Assembly: GCA_044339595.1 (NCBI GenBank)
Contig: JBIIVF010000094.1
Location: 1 to 9,824 of the forward strand
DNA length: 9,824 bases
Direction of reading: 5' to 3'
Source of the DNA: CAZTGZ01 sp044339595
GTDB lineage: Bacteria > Bacteroidota > Bacteroidia > NS11-12g > UBA9320
In this document: positions 1-6,473 of the stretch, piece after piece
How the letters are laid out: the number at the start of each line of letters is the position of its first letter
Numbering within the stretch: position 1 is the stretch's first letter
Made by a program: the position numbers and the translations under genes
Notes under the pieces: model-generated
Database searches by the model: none
What the model was told of the DNA's origin: nothing
What the model saw: the letters and a program-made list of their open reading frames with translations, nothing else

Positions 1-71
1 AGACGAATTAAAAATTAAGAAAAGCGAAAAACGAATTTATCGATTGCCGAGCAGACAAATTCATCGAAGAT

Positions 72-101
72 TTTGCCATTACAATCTTTTCTCTATTTTC
101 G
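72..101 (+). promoter_or_regulatory. candidate Bacteroidota promoter for the lipoprotein gene
   Basis: TTTG at 72-75 is followed after 18 nt by TATTTTCG at 94-101, one base away from the Bacteroidota -7 consensus TAnnTTTG; the -33/-7 spacing is close to the usual 19-21. Transcription would start near 107, giving a leader of about 20 nt before the ATG at 129. The mismatch in the -7 element keeps this tentative. Confidence 0.4.
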
Positions 102-128
102 GACCATAAACCATCAAACCATAAAACT

Positions 129-515
129 ATGTTAAAAAGAGTCATCATTTTGGGGCTTGGCCTCGTTTTTCTAGGATTCACAGGATGTAAAGACAAAGAA
201 GAAACTACCAACACTTCTACAGGTAAACTGACGGATGCCGACAAGAAAAAATTAATTGACAAAATCTGGTATCCAACCATTTCTTCCGGAGGCGTGAACA
301 TCGAATATAAGTCCGGAGGCATTTACCGCATCAACAAATCCCTGGATGGTACCTGGGCGTGGTTAAACAATGGCGATACCATGAGTATTGTAGATTATGC
401 CAATGGCAAATACAAAAATGTGTTTGTTACGGTGGGCACCAATCAAATCACCTTCCGTTCTAATCAAGGCGGAGATAATTTCGCTACCTTGATTACCATG
501 AAGGATACCGAATAA
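129..515 (+). CDS. small lipoprotein of unknown function
   Basis: The 128-aa product starts with a basic, then hydrophobic stretch (residues 1-16) and a lipobox-like FTGC ending at Cys20, so signal peptidase II processing and lipid anchoring are expected. Phe at the -3 position is less usual than Leu. The residues after the cysteine (KDKEE) resemble the lysine/acidic export signal that sends Bacteroidota lipoproteins to the outer face of the outer membrane; this is inference. A Thr/Ser linker (about 26-33) leads into a roughly 95-residue part with alternating polar/hydrophobic strands, a Trp near its start (IWYP), Gly-rich turns and GTWAW. This is reminiscent of the small lipocalin-like beta domains common in Bacteroidota, but I do not recognise the family. 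It is a single-gene unit with its own candidate promoter and a terminator 23 nt after the stop. The ATG at 129 is the only start that gives the signal peptide. Confidence 0.85.
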   Translation: MLKRVIILGLGLVFLGFTGCKDKEETTNTSTGKLTDADKKKLIDKIWYPTISSGGVNIEYKSGGIYRINKSLDGTWAWLNNGDTMSIVDYANGKYKNVFVTVGTNQITFRSNQGGDNFATLITMKDTE

Positions 516-537
516 TTTCAATTCATTTTAGAACACT

Positions 538-562
538 AAAACCGCCTTGTGCGGTTTTTTTT
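538..562 (+). terminator. intrinsic terminator after the lipoprotein gene
   Basis: ACCGC (541-545) pairs with GCGGT (551-555) around a 5-nt loop. The stem is extended by A-T pairs from the AAA at 538-540, and the 3' side runs into eight T residues (555-562). This is a classic rho-independent terminator. The A tract on the 5' side would also let it work weakly on the other strand. Confidence 0.88.
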
Positions 563-642
563 ATGCCAGGAATTAGGTTCGTCTGTCGGAAACATGGATA
601 ATTCATCCAATTTTCCAACATATTAATTTATCTGAAAGATAG

Positions 643-674
643 ATTGATAATTTAAAAAATATTTATTACCTTTG
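643..674 (+). promoter_or_regulatory. Bacteroidota-type promoter of the DEAD-box helicase gene
   Basis: TACCTTTG at 667-674 matches the TAnnTTTG -7 element exactly, and ATTG at 643-646 lies 20 nt upstream in the -33 position. The expected start is near 680-682, which leaves an unusually long leader of about 110 nt before the ATG at 790. The stretch from 563 to 642 upstream holds nothing else I can identify. Confidence 0.7.
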
Positions 675-685
675 CGGCAAATAAA

Positions 686-776
686 GACGGTGCCTGTAAC
701 GTCATTGGCTATGCGTTAGGGTGCTTTTATGGCAAACGCAACTAGTATTATATTAAAAAACACATCTCTGCAGGCA
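686..776 (+). promoter_or_regulatory. structured 5' leader of the helicase mRNA
   Basis: Several complementary segments are visible. GACG (686-689) pairs with CGTC (700-703). TGCGTT (712-717) plus TGC (722-724) pair with the continuous GCAAACGCA (732-740), leaving AGGG bulged and an ATG (729-731) in the 7-nt loop. TGCCTG (691-696) can pair with CAGGCA (771-776) and close the whole leader; this excludes neither small hairpin completely. Cold-shock DEAD-box helicase mRNAs in other bacteria often have long regulatory leaders, so thermoregulation or autoregulation by the RNA-binding helicase is a reasonable inference. The pairing was found by eye and no folding energy was computed. Confidence 0.4.
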
Positions 777-806
777 ATAATCCAATTTTATGCAAACATT
801 TCATGA
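729..806 (+). CDS. possible 25-codon upstream ORF overlapping the helicase start
   Basis: An ATG at 729, in a TTTTATGGCAAAC context, opens a 25-codon frame beginning MANATSIILK and ending at TGA 804-806. The frame is +1 relative to the helicase ORF and runs 17 nt past its ATG (790). Ribosomes terminating at 806 could interfere with or re-feed initiation at 790. Nothing in the peptide suggests a function of its own, and it may be untranslated. Conservation of start and overlap in relatives would be the evidence. Confidence 0.2.
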   Translation: MANATSIILKNTSLQAIIQFYANIS

Positions 807-2568
807 ACTCGGGCTCGGAAGCGAAATTCTGAGAGCCCTGGAAGATTTAGGCTTCCAAACTCCTACCCCTATTCAGGCGAAAGCCATTCCAACTATTTTG
901 AGAGAAGAAGGGGATTTAGTCGCATTGGCACAAACCGGAACCGGAAAAACAGCTGCTTTCAGCTTACCGGTGATCGAACTTACCGACCTTGCCACTAAAA
1001 AAATTCAATCGTTGGTACTTTGTCCAACCCGCGAACTTTGTATTCAAATTACCAAAGACGTTGAAAAATTCACTAAGTACGTTCCCGGCTTTAAAGTCGT
1101 TGCAGTATATGGTGGAGCCAGCATCACCAATCAAATTAAAGACATCAGACAAGGCTGCCACATGGTTGTGGGAACTCCGGGAAGGATGCTCGACCTGATA
1201 GAACGCGGTGCGCTCAACATCAATCAAATCAAATGGCTCGTATTGGATGAGGCCGATGAAATGCTGAACATGGGATTTCAAGAAGACCTCGACAGCATTT
1301 TATCAGAAACACCCAAAGAAAAACAAACCCTTCTTTTTTCGGCTACCATGCCACCGGCGATTGCCCGCATTGCTAAAAAGTACATGCATGATCCCGAAAC
1401 CATGGAAATGGGAGAAAGAAATACCGGTGCAAAAACAGTTCAACATGAGTACTACATGGTGCAAGCCAAGTATCGTTACGAAGTTTTGAAGAGAATTGCA
1501 GATATGAATCCCGAAATTTACGGAATAGTATTTTGTCGCACCCGTCGCGAAACCAAAGAAGTGGCCGACAAACTGATGGCAGATGGCTACAATGCAGATG
1601 CGTTGTACGGCGATTTGTCTCAAGCGCAGCGAGATCATGTCATGGGCCGTTTCAGAAGTCGTCAATTACAAATGCTCGTAGCAACAGACGTTGCTGCAAG
1701 GGGAATTGATGTAAACGACATTACCCACGTAATTAACTACGACTTGCCGGATGAACTCGAGGTATATATTCACCGAAGTGGCAGAACCGGAAGAGCCGGT
1801 AAAAGCGGTATCTCAATTTCTATCCTCCATTCAAGAGAAAACAGAAAACTGAAAGACTTGGAAAGAATGGTGAATCAGAAGTTTGAACGCAAATCGGTGC
1901 CGGATGGCCGTGATATTTGTGAAGTTCAGCTTTGGAAACTCATTGAAAAAGTTGAACAGATAGAGGTAAATGAAAAAGAAATGGCCAACTTCTTGCCGGC
2001 CATTGTTGAACGCTTCAGTTCTATGTCGCATGATGAAATTCTGAAGAGATTTATTTCTGTTGAATTCAATCGCTTTTTGGCTTACTACAAAAATGCCCGT
2101 GATTTGAATGTTCAGCAAGAGCCTGATCGTGGCGGTGAAGGTAGAAGTCGCGGAGAACGCGGTGACCGAGGAGAACGCGGTGATCGTCCGGGCAGAAGAT
2201 TCGAAGGAAATTTCAGTCGCTTTGCCTTGAACATCGGTAGTTATAACAACATCAATGCAGCCCGCATGATGGGCATCATCAACGAAAAGGTTGGACACAG
2301 AGATATGCCTATTGGCAGAATTGAAGTAAAAGGAAAAGTAACCTTCTTTGAAGTAGGTGAAAAATATGAAGCGGAGATTTTGCAGGCTTTCAAAAATGCC
2401 AAAGTTGATGGAATACCGGTAGCTGTTGAAAAAGCAGAAGGCGCTTCCGGCGAAAGTCGCGGTGGTTATGAACGTCGTGAATCATCCGATCGCGGTGGTT
2501 TTAGAAAAAGAAACGACAGCAACGCCGGTTCAGGCGAAGGAAGAAGAAGCTTCAAACGAAGAAAATAA
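790..2568 (+). CDS. deaD: DEAD-box ATP-dependent RNA helicase with DbpA-type RNA-binding domain
   Basis: This 592-aa cytoplasmic enzyme unwinds RNA duplexes with ATP; relatives (DeaD/CsdA, DbpA) act in ribosome assembly, cold adaptation and mRNA turnover. All helicase motifs are present: Q motif GFQTPTPIQ (21-29), Walker A AQTGTGKT (47-54), PTREL (79-83), TPGR (129-132), DEAD (153-156), SAT (184-186), ATDVAARGID (298-307) and HRSGRTGRAG (328-337). A helical linker (about 360-445) and an Arg/Gly-rich spacer (447-470, with two GERGDR copies) lead to a DbpA/CsdA-type RNA-binding domain (about 474-548). The chain ends in a basic RGG-like tail (551-592). The start at 790 places the Q motif at the normal distance. 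The gene is monocistronic, with its own promoter and terminator. The symbol is tentative because Bacteroidota carry several DEAD-box paralogues. Confidence 0.93.
   Translation: MQTFHELGLGSEILRALEDLGFQTPTPIQAKAIPTILREEGDLVALAQTGTGKTAAFSLPVIELTDLATKKIQSLVLCPTRELCIQITKDVEKFTKYVPGFKVVAVYGGASITNQIKDIRQGCHMVVGTPGRMLDLIERGALNINQIKWLVLDEADEMLNMGFQEDLDSILSETPKEKQTLLFSATMPPAIARIAKKYMHDPETMEMGERNTGAKTVQHEYYMVQAKYRYEVLKRIADMNPEIYGIVFCRTRRETKEVADKLMADGYNADALYGDLSQAQRDHVMGRFRSRQLQMLVATDVAARGIDVNDITHVINYDLPDELEVYIHRSGRTGRAGKSGISISILHSRENRKLKDLERMVNQKFERKSVPDGRDICEVQLWKLIEKVEQIEVNEKEMANFLPAIVERFSSMSHDEILKRFISVEFNRFLAYYKNARDLNVQQEPDRGGEGRSRGERGDRGERGDRPGRRFEGNFSRFALNIGSYNNINAARMMGIINEKVGHRDMPIGRIEVKGKVTFFEVGEKYEAEILQAFKNAKVDGIPVAVEKAEGASGESRGGYERRESSDRGGFRKRNDSNAGSGEGRRSFKRRK
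2152..2187 (+). repeat. 18-bp tandem repeat in the helicase RG-rich linker
   Basis: Two copies of an 18-nt unit (2152-2169 and 2170-2187) differ only in the last few bases and encode GERGDR twice (residues 455-466). The unit is a whole number of codons, so copy-number change by slippage would alter the length of the Arg/Gly linker without a frameshift. Confidence 0.8.
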
Positions 2569-2574
2569 TTCTTT

Positions 2575-2635
2575 AACCCAAACTACGCGCTACGTTAGAT
2601 TATTAGAAACAAAAATGATAGCGGTTAGTTGGGTT
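2575..2635. repeat. imperfect inverted repeat after the helicase stop codon
   Basis: AACCCAA (2575-2581), CTA (2583-2585) and CGCT (2588-2591) pair in order with TTGGGTT (2629-2635), TAG (2626-2628) and AGCG (2620-2623), with one bulge and a two-base mismatch around a 28-nt loop. It lies just before the terminator at 2647-2675 and could shield the 3' end of the mRNA from exonucleases. Its function is unknown. Confidence 0.45.
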
Positions 2636-2646
2636 TAAAATGTCAG

Positions 2647-2675
2647 AATGTCGGGTTCGCCCGACATTTTTTTTT
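2647..2675 (+). terminator. strong intrinsic terminator of the helicase gene
   Basis: AATGTCGGG (2647-2655) and CCCGACATT (2660-2668) form a perfect 9-bp stem capped by a TTCG tetraloop. The stem runs directly into nine T residues (2667-2675). It separates helicase transcription from secA. Confidence 0.93.
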
Positions 2676-2691
2676 GATAAAAGTCATGGCA

Positions 2692-2735
2692 TGGTTGTTG
2701 GCAACACCAAAATGTCATTGGATCATTAGCGATCC
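2692..2735. promoter_or_regulatory. two short inverted repeats upstream of secA
   Basis: TGGT-T-GTT (2692-2699) pairs with AACACCA (2703-2709) leaving one bulged T and a 3-nt loop. GGATC (2720-2724) is repeated inverted as GATCC (2731-2735). Both lie upstream of the candidate secA -7 element, and the second overlaps the -33 position. They could be operator half-sites; no regulator is identified. Confidence 0.25.
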
Positions 2736-2756
2736 ACCTTTTTAATCATAAATTTG
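2726..2756 (+). promoter_or_regulatory. candidate secA promoter
   Basis: TAAATTTG at 2749-2756 matches the Bacteroidota -7 consensus TAnnTTTG. The -33 position holds only TTAG (2726-2729, spacing 19), so that element is weak. The implied start near 2763 gives a leader of about 17 nt before the secA ATG at 2780. Confidence 0.55.
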
Positions 2757-2779
2757 GAGCCAATTTTAACCTAATCTAC

Positions 2780-5700
2780 ATGTTTAAATCGCTTTTAAAA
2801 GGAATATCCGGATTACTCGGGAATAAATCTGATAAAGATACCAAAGCACTCACGCCAATTGTTGAGCAAATCAACCGTCATTTCGAAAGTTATGCCCACA
2901 TCAGCAATGACGATTTACGTACAAAAACTGCCGATTTTAAGGCACGCATAGCTGAATATTTGAATGAAACAGATCATGAGATTTCGGAATTAAAGCAGCG
3001 CGTTTCTGAATTATCTCACGAAGCCATCGACGAAAAAGAAGAGATCTTTGGTCAAATCGATGGCCTTGAAAAGAAGAGAGATACAGAACTGGAAGAAGTG
3101 CTGGATCAGATTCTTCCGGAAGCATTTGCGGTAGTGAAAGAAACAGCGCGAAGATTTTCTATTCAATCTAAAGTAGAAGCATCTGCCAACGATTACGACC
3201 GAGAACTCGCCGTAAAACATCCGCATATCGAGATAAACGGCGGAAGCGTATATTATCACAACACCTGGAATGCAGCAGGCAACATCATCACCTGGAACAT
3301 GGTGCATTACGATGTGCAGCTCATTGGGGGGATCGTTTTACATCAAGGAAAAATTTCTGAAATGGCCACGGGAGAAGGTAAAACGCTGGTTTCTACCCTT
3401 CCGGCTTATTTGAATGCACTCGGTGGTAGAGGCGTTCATATCGTAACGGTGAACGACTACCTCGCCCGACGTGACAGTGAATGGAATGCCCCTCTCTTTC
3501 AATTCCATGGTTTGAAGGTAGATTGTATCGAATACCACAGACCCCACAGCGAAGAGAGAAAAAAAGCATACCAGGCAGATATTGTTTACGGCACCAACAA
3601 TGAGTTCGGCTTTGACTATCTCCGTGACAATATGGCACATTCACCGGACGAACTGGTTCAGGGAAAATTGCATTATGCCATGGTGGATGAGGTGGACAGC
3701 GTTTTAATTGACGATGCCAGAACCCCATTGATCATTTCAGGTCCCATTCCAAAAGGAGATCAACATGAATTTTACGATCTCAAACCGAGAATCGAGAAAT
3801 TGGTGGATGCGCAAAAAAAATACACCAACACCGCGCTGACCGATGCTAAAAAGTTGGTAGCAGAAGGCAAAGACAAAGAAGCGGGCATGATGCTGTTGAG
3901 AGCCCACCGCGGATTGCCTAAGAACAGTGCTTTGATCAAGTTTCTGGGAGAATCAGGCATGAGAGCCTTGTTGCAAAAGACAGAGAACTACTACTTGCAG
4001 GATCAACAGAAGGAAATGCATAAAGTGGATGCCGAATTGTATTTCACCATCGATGAGAAAATCAATCAAGTTGAACTGACTGAAAAAGGCATTGAACTAA
4101 TTACCAAGGCAGGAGAAGAAAAGAACTTCTTTATCATGCCCGATGTAGGATCTGAAATCGCAGTACTCGAAAAACTTCAGTTGAGCGAAGAAGAGAAGAA
4201 AAATCGCAAAGAAGAACTGATGCGCGATTTCTCAACCAAATCAGAGCGTATCCATTCAGTTAATCAATTGCTGAAGGCTTACACCATGTTCGAGAGAGAC
4301 ATCGAATACATCATCCAAGACAATAAAATTAAAATTGTTGATGAGCAAACTGGTCGTGTGATGGATGGCAGACGCTATTCAGACGGATTGCATCAAGCCA
4401 TAGAAGCGAAGGAAAATGTGAAGGTAGAAGCCGCTACACAAACTTTTGCCACCATTACCCTTCAGAATTTTTTCCGTATGTACCACAAGTTATCAGGTAT
4501 GACTGGCACAGCGGAAACGGAAGCCGGAGAATTCTGGGAAATCTACAAACTCGATGTAGTGGTCATTCCAACCAATCGTCCGATTGTCAGAAATGATGAT
4601 GAAGACATGGTTTACAAAACCAAACGCGAAAAATACAATGCCGTTATTGACGAGATTCTCAAACTTCAAAATCTTGGAAGACCGGTATTGGTGGGAACTA
4701 CTTCGGTGGAAGTATCCGAAACACTCAGTCGCATGTTGCAATTGAGAAAGATTAAACACAACGTACTGAATGCAAAACAGCATCAGCGAGAAGCAGATAT
4801 TGTGGCCGAAGCAGGTACTGCAGGAGCGGTGACCATCGCCACGAACATGGCTGGTAGAGGAACGGATATTAAACTGGGTGCCGGAGTAAAAGACAATGGC
4901 GGTTTGGCCATCATTGGTACCGAACGACATGAATCTCGACGTGTAGACCGTCAGTTACGCGGTCGTGCCGGTCGTCAGGGAGATCCGGGATCATCGAAAT
5001 TCTATGTATCCCTCGAAGATGATTTAATGCGTTTGTTCGGTTCAGACCGGGTAGCCAGTGTGATGGATCGAATGGGGCATACAGAAGGCGATATGATCCA
5101 ACATTCGCTGATCAGCAGAACCATCGAACGTTCTCAAAAGAAAGTAGAACAGAACAACTTTGGAATCAGAAAACGTCTGCTCGAGTATGACGACGTTATG
5201 AACAAGCAACGCGTGGTGATTTACACCCGACGTAGAAATGCCTTGTTTGGGGATCGCTTGAGCGCGGATATTTCAAATGCCTTGTATGACTGGATCGATG
5301 AAACGTTGATTGAGTTCAAAGAAAACAATGATTACGAAGGATTTCAGTTGCATTGTTTGCGTCATTTGGCCTATGAATCAGAAATACCTGAAAATGAATT
5401 TCTAAATTCAAAAAACGATGCTTTGGCGCAACGCCTGTTTGACGAATTCCTGGATCATTATAACTACAAGTGTAATCAGCTGAAAGCCACTGCGCTCGAT
5501 GTTTTCAAAAGAATTAGAATTGACAAAGGAGAGCAGGTTGAAAACATTGTAGTTCCGTTTACCGACGGTGCCAAAGGGATTAATGTGATGGTGAATCTTA
5601 ACAAGGCACTTCAGACCAATGGGGATGAAATCATTAATAGTTTCGAAAGATTTGTGGCTTTGGCCATGATTGATGATCAATGGAAAGAGCACTTACGAGA

Positions 5701-6073
5701 ATTGGACGATTTGAAACAAGCGGCCAATAATGCCAGCTATGAACAAAAGGATCCATTGCTGATTTATAAACTGGAATCATTCAATCTTTTCAAGGAAATG
5801 ATTTCTAAACTGAACAGTGAATTGCTCTCTTTATTGTTCAGAGGACATATTCAATCAGATGGAGATCAACCCGTACAAGCAGCGCAACCCCGTCGCCGTC
5901 AGGAGCCTAAACTAACTGCAGGCAGAGAAGATGTTGCCGATGGAATGCCCCGTAAAGACACCCGTGAAGTTCAAAAAGCACCCATTCATGCCGAAAAAAC
6001 AGTAGGAAGGAACGATCCTTGCCCTTGTGGAAGCGGAAAGAAATTCAAAAAGTGCCATGGACAAGATGCCTAA
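2780..6073 (+). CDS. secA: preprotein translocase ATPase SecA (long Bacteroidota form)
   Basis: SecA is the peripheral ATPase that pushes unfolded preproteins through the SecYEG channel. Visible motifs are Walker A ATGEGKT (196-202), the DEVD Walker B (303-306) within the VDEVDSVLIDDARTP block, TNMAGRGTDI (688-697), QLRGRAGRQG (725-734), and the scaffold/two-helix-finger region ending DDQWKEHLRELDDL (965-978). The C-terminus is a zinc-binding SEC-C tail (CPCGSGKKFKKCH, 1081-1093), the usual SecB/ribosome contact. At 1097 aa it is about 200 residues longer than the 901-aa E. coli protein. Extra segments lie at about 62-112 (charged, coiled-coil-like), about 127-172 and about 350-415 in the preprotein-binding region. 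The start at 2780 gives the typical amphipathic N-terminus. The next gene overlaps its stop codon. Confidence 0.98.
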   Translation: MFKSLLKGISGLLGNKSDKDTKALTPIVEQINRHFESYAHISNDDLRTKTADFKARIAEYLNETDHEISELKQRVSELSHEAIDEKEEIFGQIDGLEKKRDTELEEVLDQILPEAFAVVKETARRFSIQSKVEASANDYDRELAVKHPHIEINGGSVYYHNTWNAAGNIITWNMVHYDVQLIGGIVLHQGKISEMATGEGKTLVSTLPAYLNALGGRGVHIVTVNDYLARRDSEWNAPLFQFHGLKVDCIEYHRPHSEERKKAYQADIVYGTNNEFGFDYLRDNMAHSPDELVQGKLHYAMVDEVDSVLIDDARTPLIISGPIPKGDQHEFYDLKPRIEKLVDAQKKYTNTALTDAKKLVAEGKDKEAGMMLLRAHRGLPKNSALIKFLGESGMRALLQKTENYYLQDQQKEMHKVDAELYFTIDEKINQVELTEKGIELITKAGEEKNFFIMPDVGSEIAVLEKLQLSEEEKKNRKEELMRDFSTKSERIHSVNQLLKAYTMFERDIEYIIQDNKIKIVDEQTGRVMDGRRYSDGLHQAIEAKENVKVEAATQTFATITLQNFFRMYHKLSGMTGTAETEAGEFWEIYKLDVVVIPTNRPIVRNDDEDMVYKTKREKYNAVIDEILKLQNLGRPVLVGTTSVEVSETLSRMLQLRKIKHNVLNAKQHQREADIVAEAGTAGAVTIATNMAGRGTDIKLGAGVKDNGGLAIIGTERHESRRVDRQLRGRAGRQGDPGSSKFYVSLEDDLMRLFGSDRVASVMDRMGHTEGDMIQHSLISRTIERSQKKVEQNNFGIRKRLLEYDDVMNKQRVVIYTRRRNALFGDRLSADISNALYDWIDETLIEFKENNDYEGFQLHCLRHLAYESEIPENEFLNSKNDALAQRLFDEFLDHYNYKCNQLKATALDVFKRIRIDKGEQVENIVVPFTDGAKGINVMVNLNKALQTNGDEIINSFERFVALAMIDDQWKEHLRELDDLKQAANNASYEQKDPLLIYKLESFNLFKEMISKLNSELLSLLFRGHIQSDGDQPVQAAQPRRRQEPKLTAGREDVADGMPRKDTREVQKAPIHAEKTVGRNDPCPCGSGKKFKKCHGQDA

Positions 6074-6470
6074 ACTGCTGTTATTGCTCTGTGTACTAAG
6101 TTCGGGAATGCTTTACGCACAATCGGGCAAAGTTGAAATCATCGAAGATCCTTTTGTATCGCAGGAAATTCAGAGACGAATTGAAACCACCGATACTGCA
6201 CAAATACCCGGATTTCGCATTCAGATTTACTTTGGAAGTGATATGTATAAGGCGGAAGAAGTTAAAGAACAATTCAGTGCTGATTTTCCGGAATATGCTT
6301 CTCAGGTTTATCGCAAATACGAACGTCCATACTGGAAAATCAGGGTTGGAAACTTTTATCGAGAAATTGATGCCCAGCCATTGCTGAAAGCGCTCGAGAC
6401 CCAATACGAATCGGTTTTTATCGTAAAAGATAATATCGCGCTACCTCCACTTATAATAGAGGAGCGGTAA
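6066..6470 (+). CDS. secreted SPOR-domain protein
   Basis: The product is 134 aa from the ATG at 6066, whose codon overlaps the secA end (ATGCCTAA, 8 nt shared), implying translational coupling. An ATG at 6057 (MDKMPK) is an equally possible start; an in-frame GTG at 6027 lies deep in the secA SEC-C region and is unlikely. Residues 1-18 (MPKLLLLLCVLSSGMLYA) form a signal peptide with a likely cut before QSGK. The rest is one SPOR-like domain (about 47-130): GFRIQIYFGSD, a central helix, YWKIRVGNFYRE and VFIVKDNI match the beta-alpha-beta pattern of this family. SPOR domains bind denuded glycan strands of peptidoglycan, often at division sites, so a periplasmic cell-wall role is inferred. No separate promoter is seen, so it should be made from the secA transcript. 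Confidence 0.85.
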   Translation: MPKLLLLLCVLSSGMLYAQSGKVEIIEDPFVSQEIQRRIETTDTAQIPGFRIQIYFGSDMYKAEEVKEQFSADFPEYASQVYRKYERPYWKIRVGNFYREIDAQPLLKALETQYESVFIVKDNIALPPLIIEER

Positions 6471-6473
6471 TTT

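Noticed and set aside
33..62. Inverted repeat GAATTT / AAATTC with an 18-nt spacer
   Set aside because: It has only six A/T-rich base pairs with no extension and no T tract; expected by chance in this composition.
2..109. Open plus-strand frame of 35 codons from the window edge, possibly the 3' end of an upstream gene
   Set aside because: The translated stretch (ending near NLFSIFGP) matches nothing I recognise, and it overlaps the candidate promoter of the lipoprotein gene. A chance open frame is as likely.
1831..2298. 155-aa minus-strand open frame inside the helicase gene
   Set aside because: It is a shadow of the well-supported helicase coding sequence, with no recognisable motif or promoter.
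4493..4930. 145-aa minus-strand open frame inside secA
   Set aside because: It is opposite highly conserved SecA motifs; a codon-bias shadow with no recognisable domain.
6027..6065. Longer SPOR protein starting at an in-frame GTG (6027)
   Set aside because: It would place 13 extra polar residues before the signal peptide and lies within the conserved SEC-C coding region of secA. The ATG at 6066 or 6057 is better.
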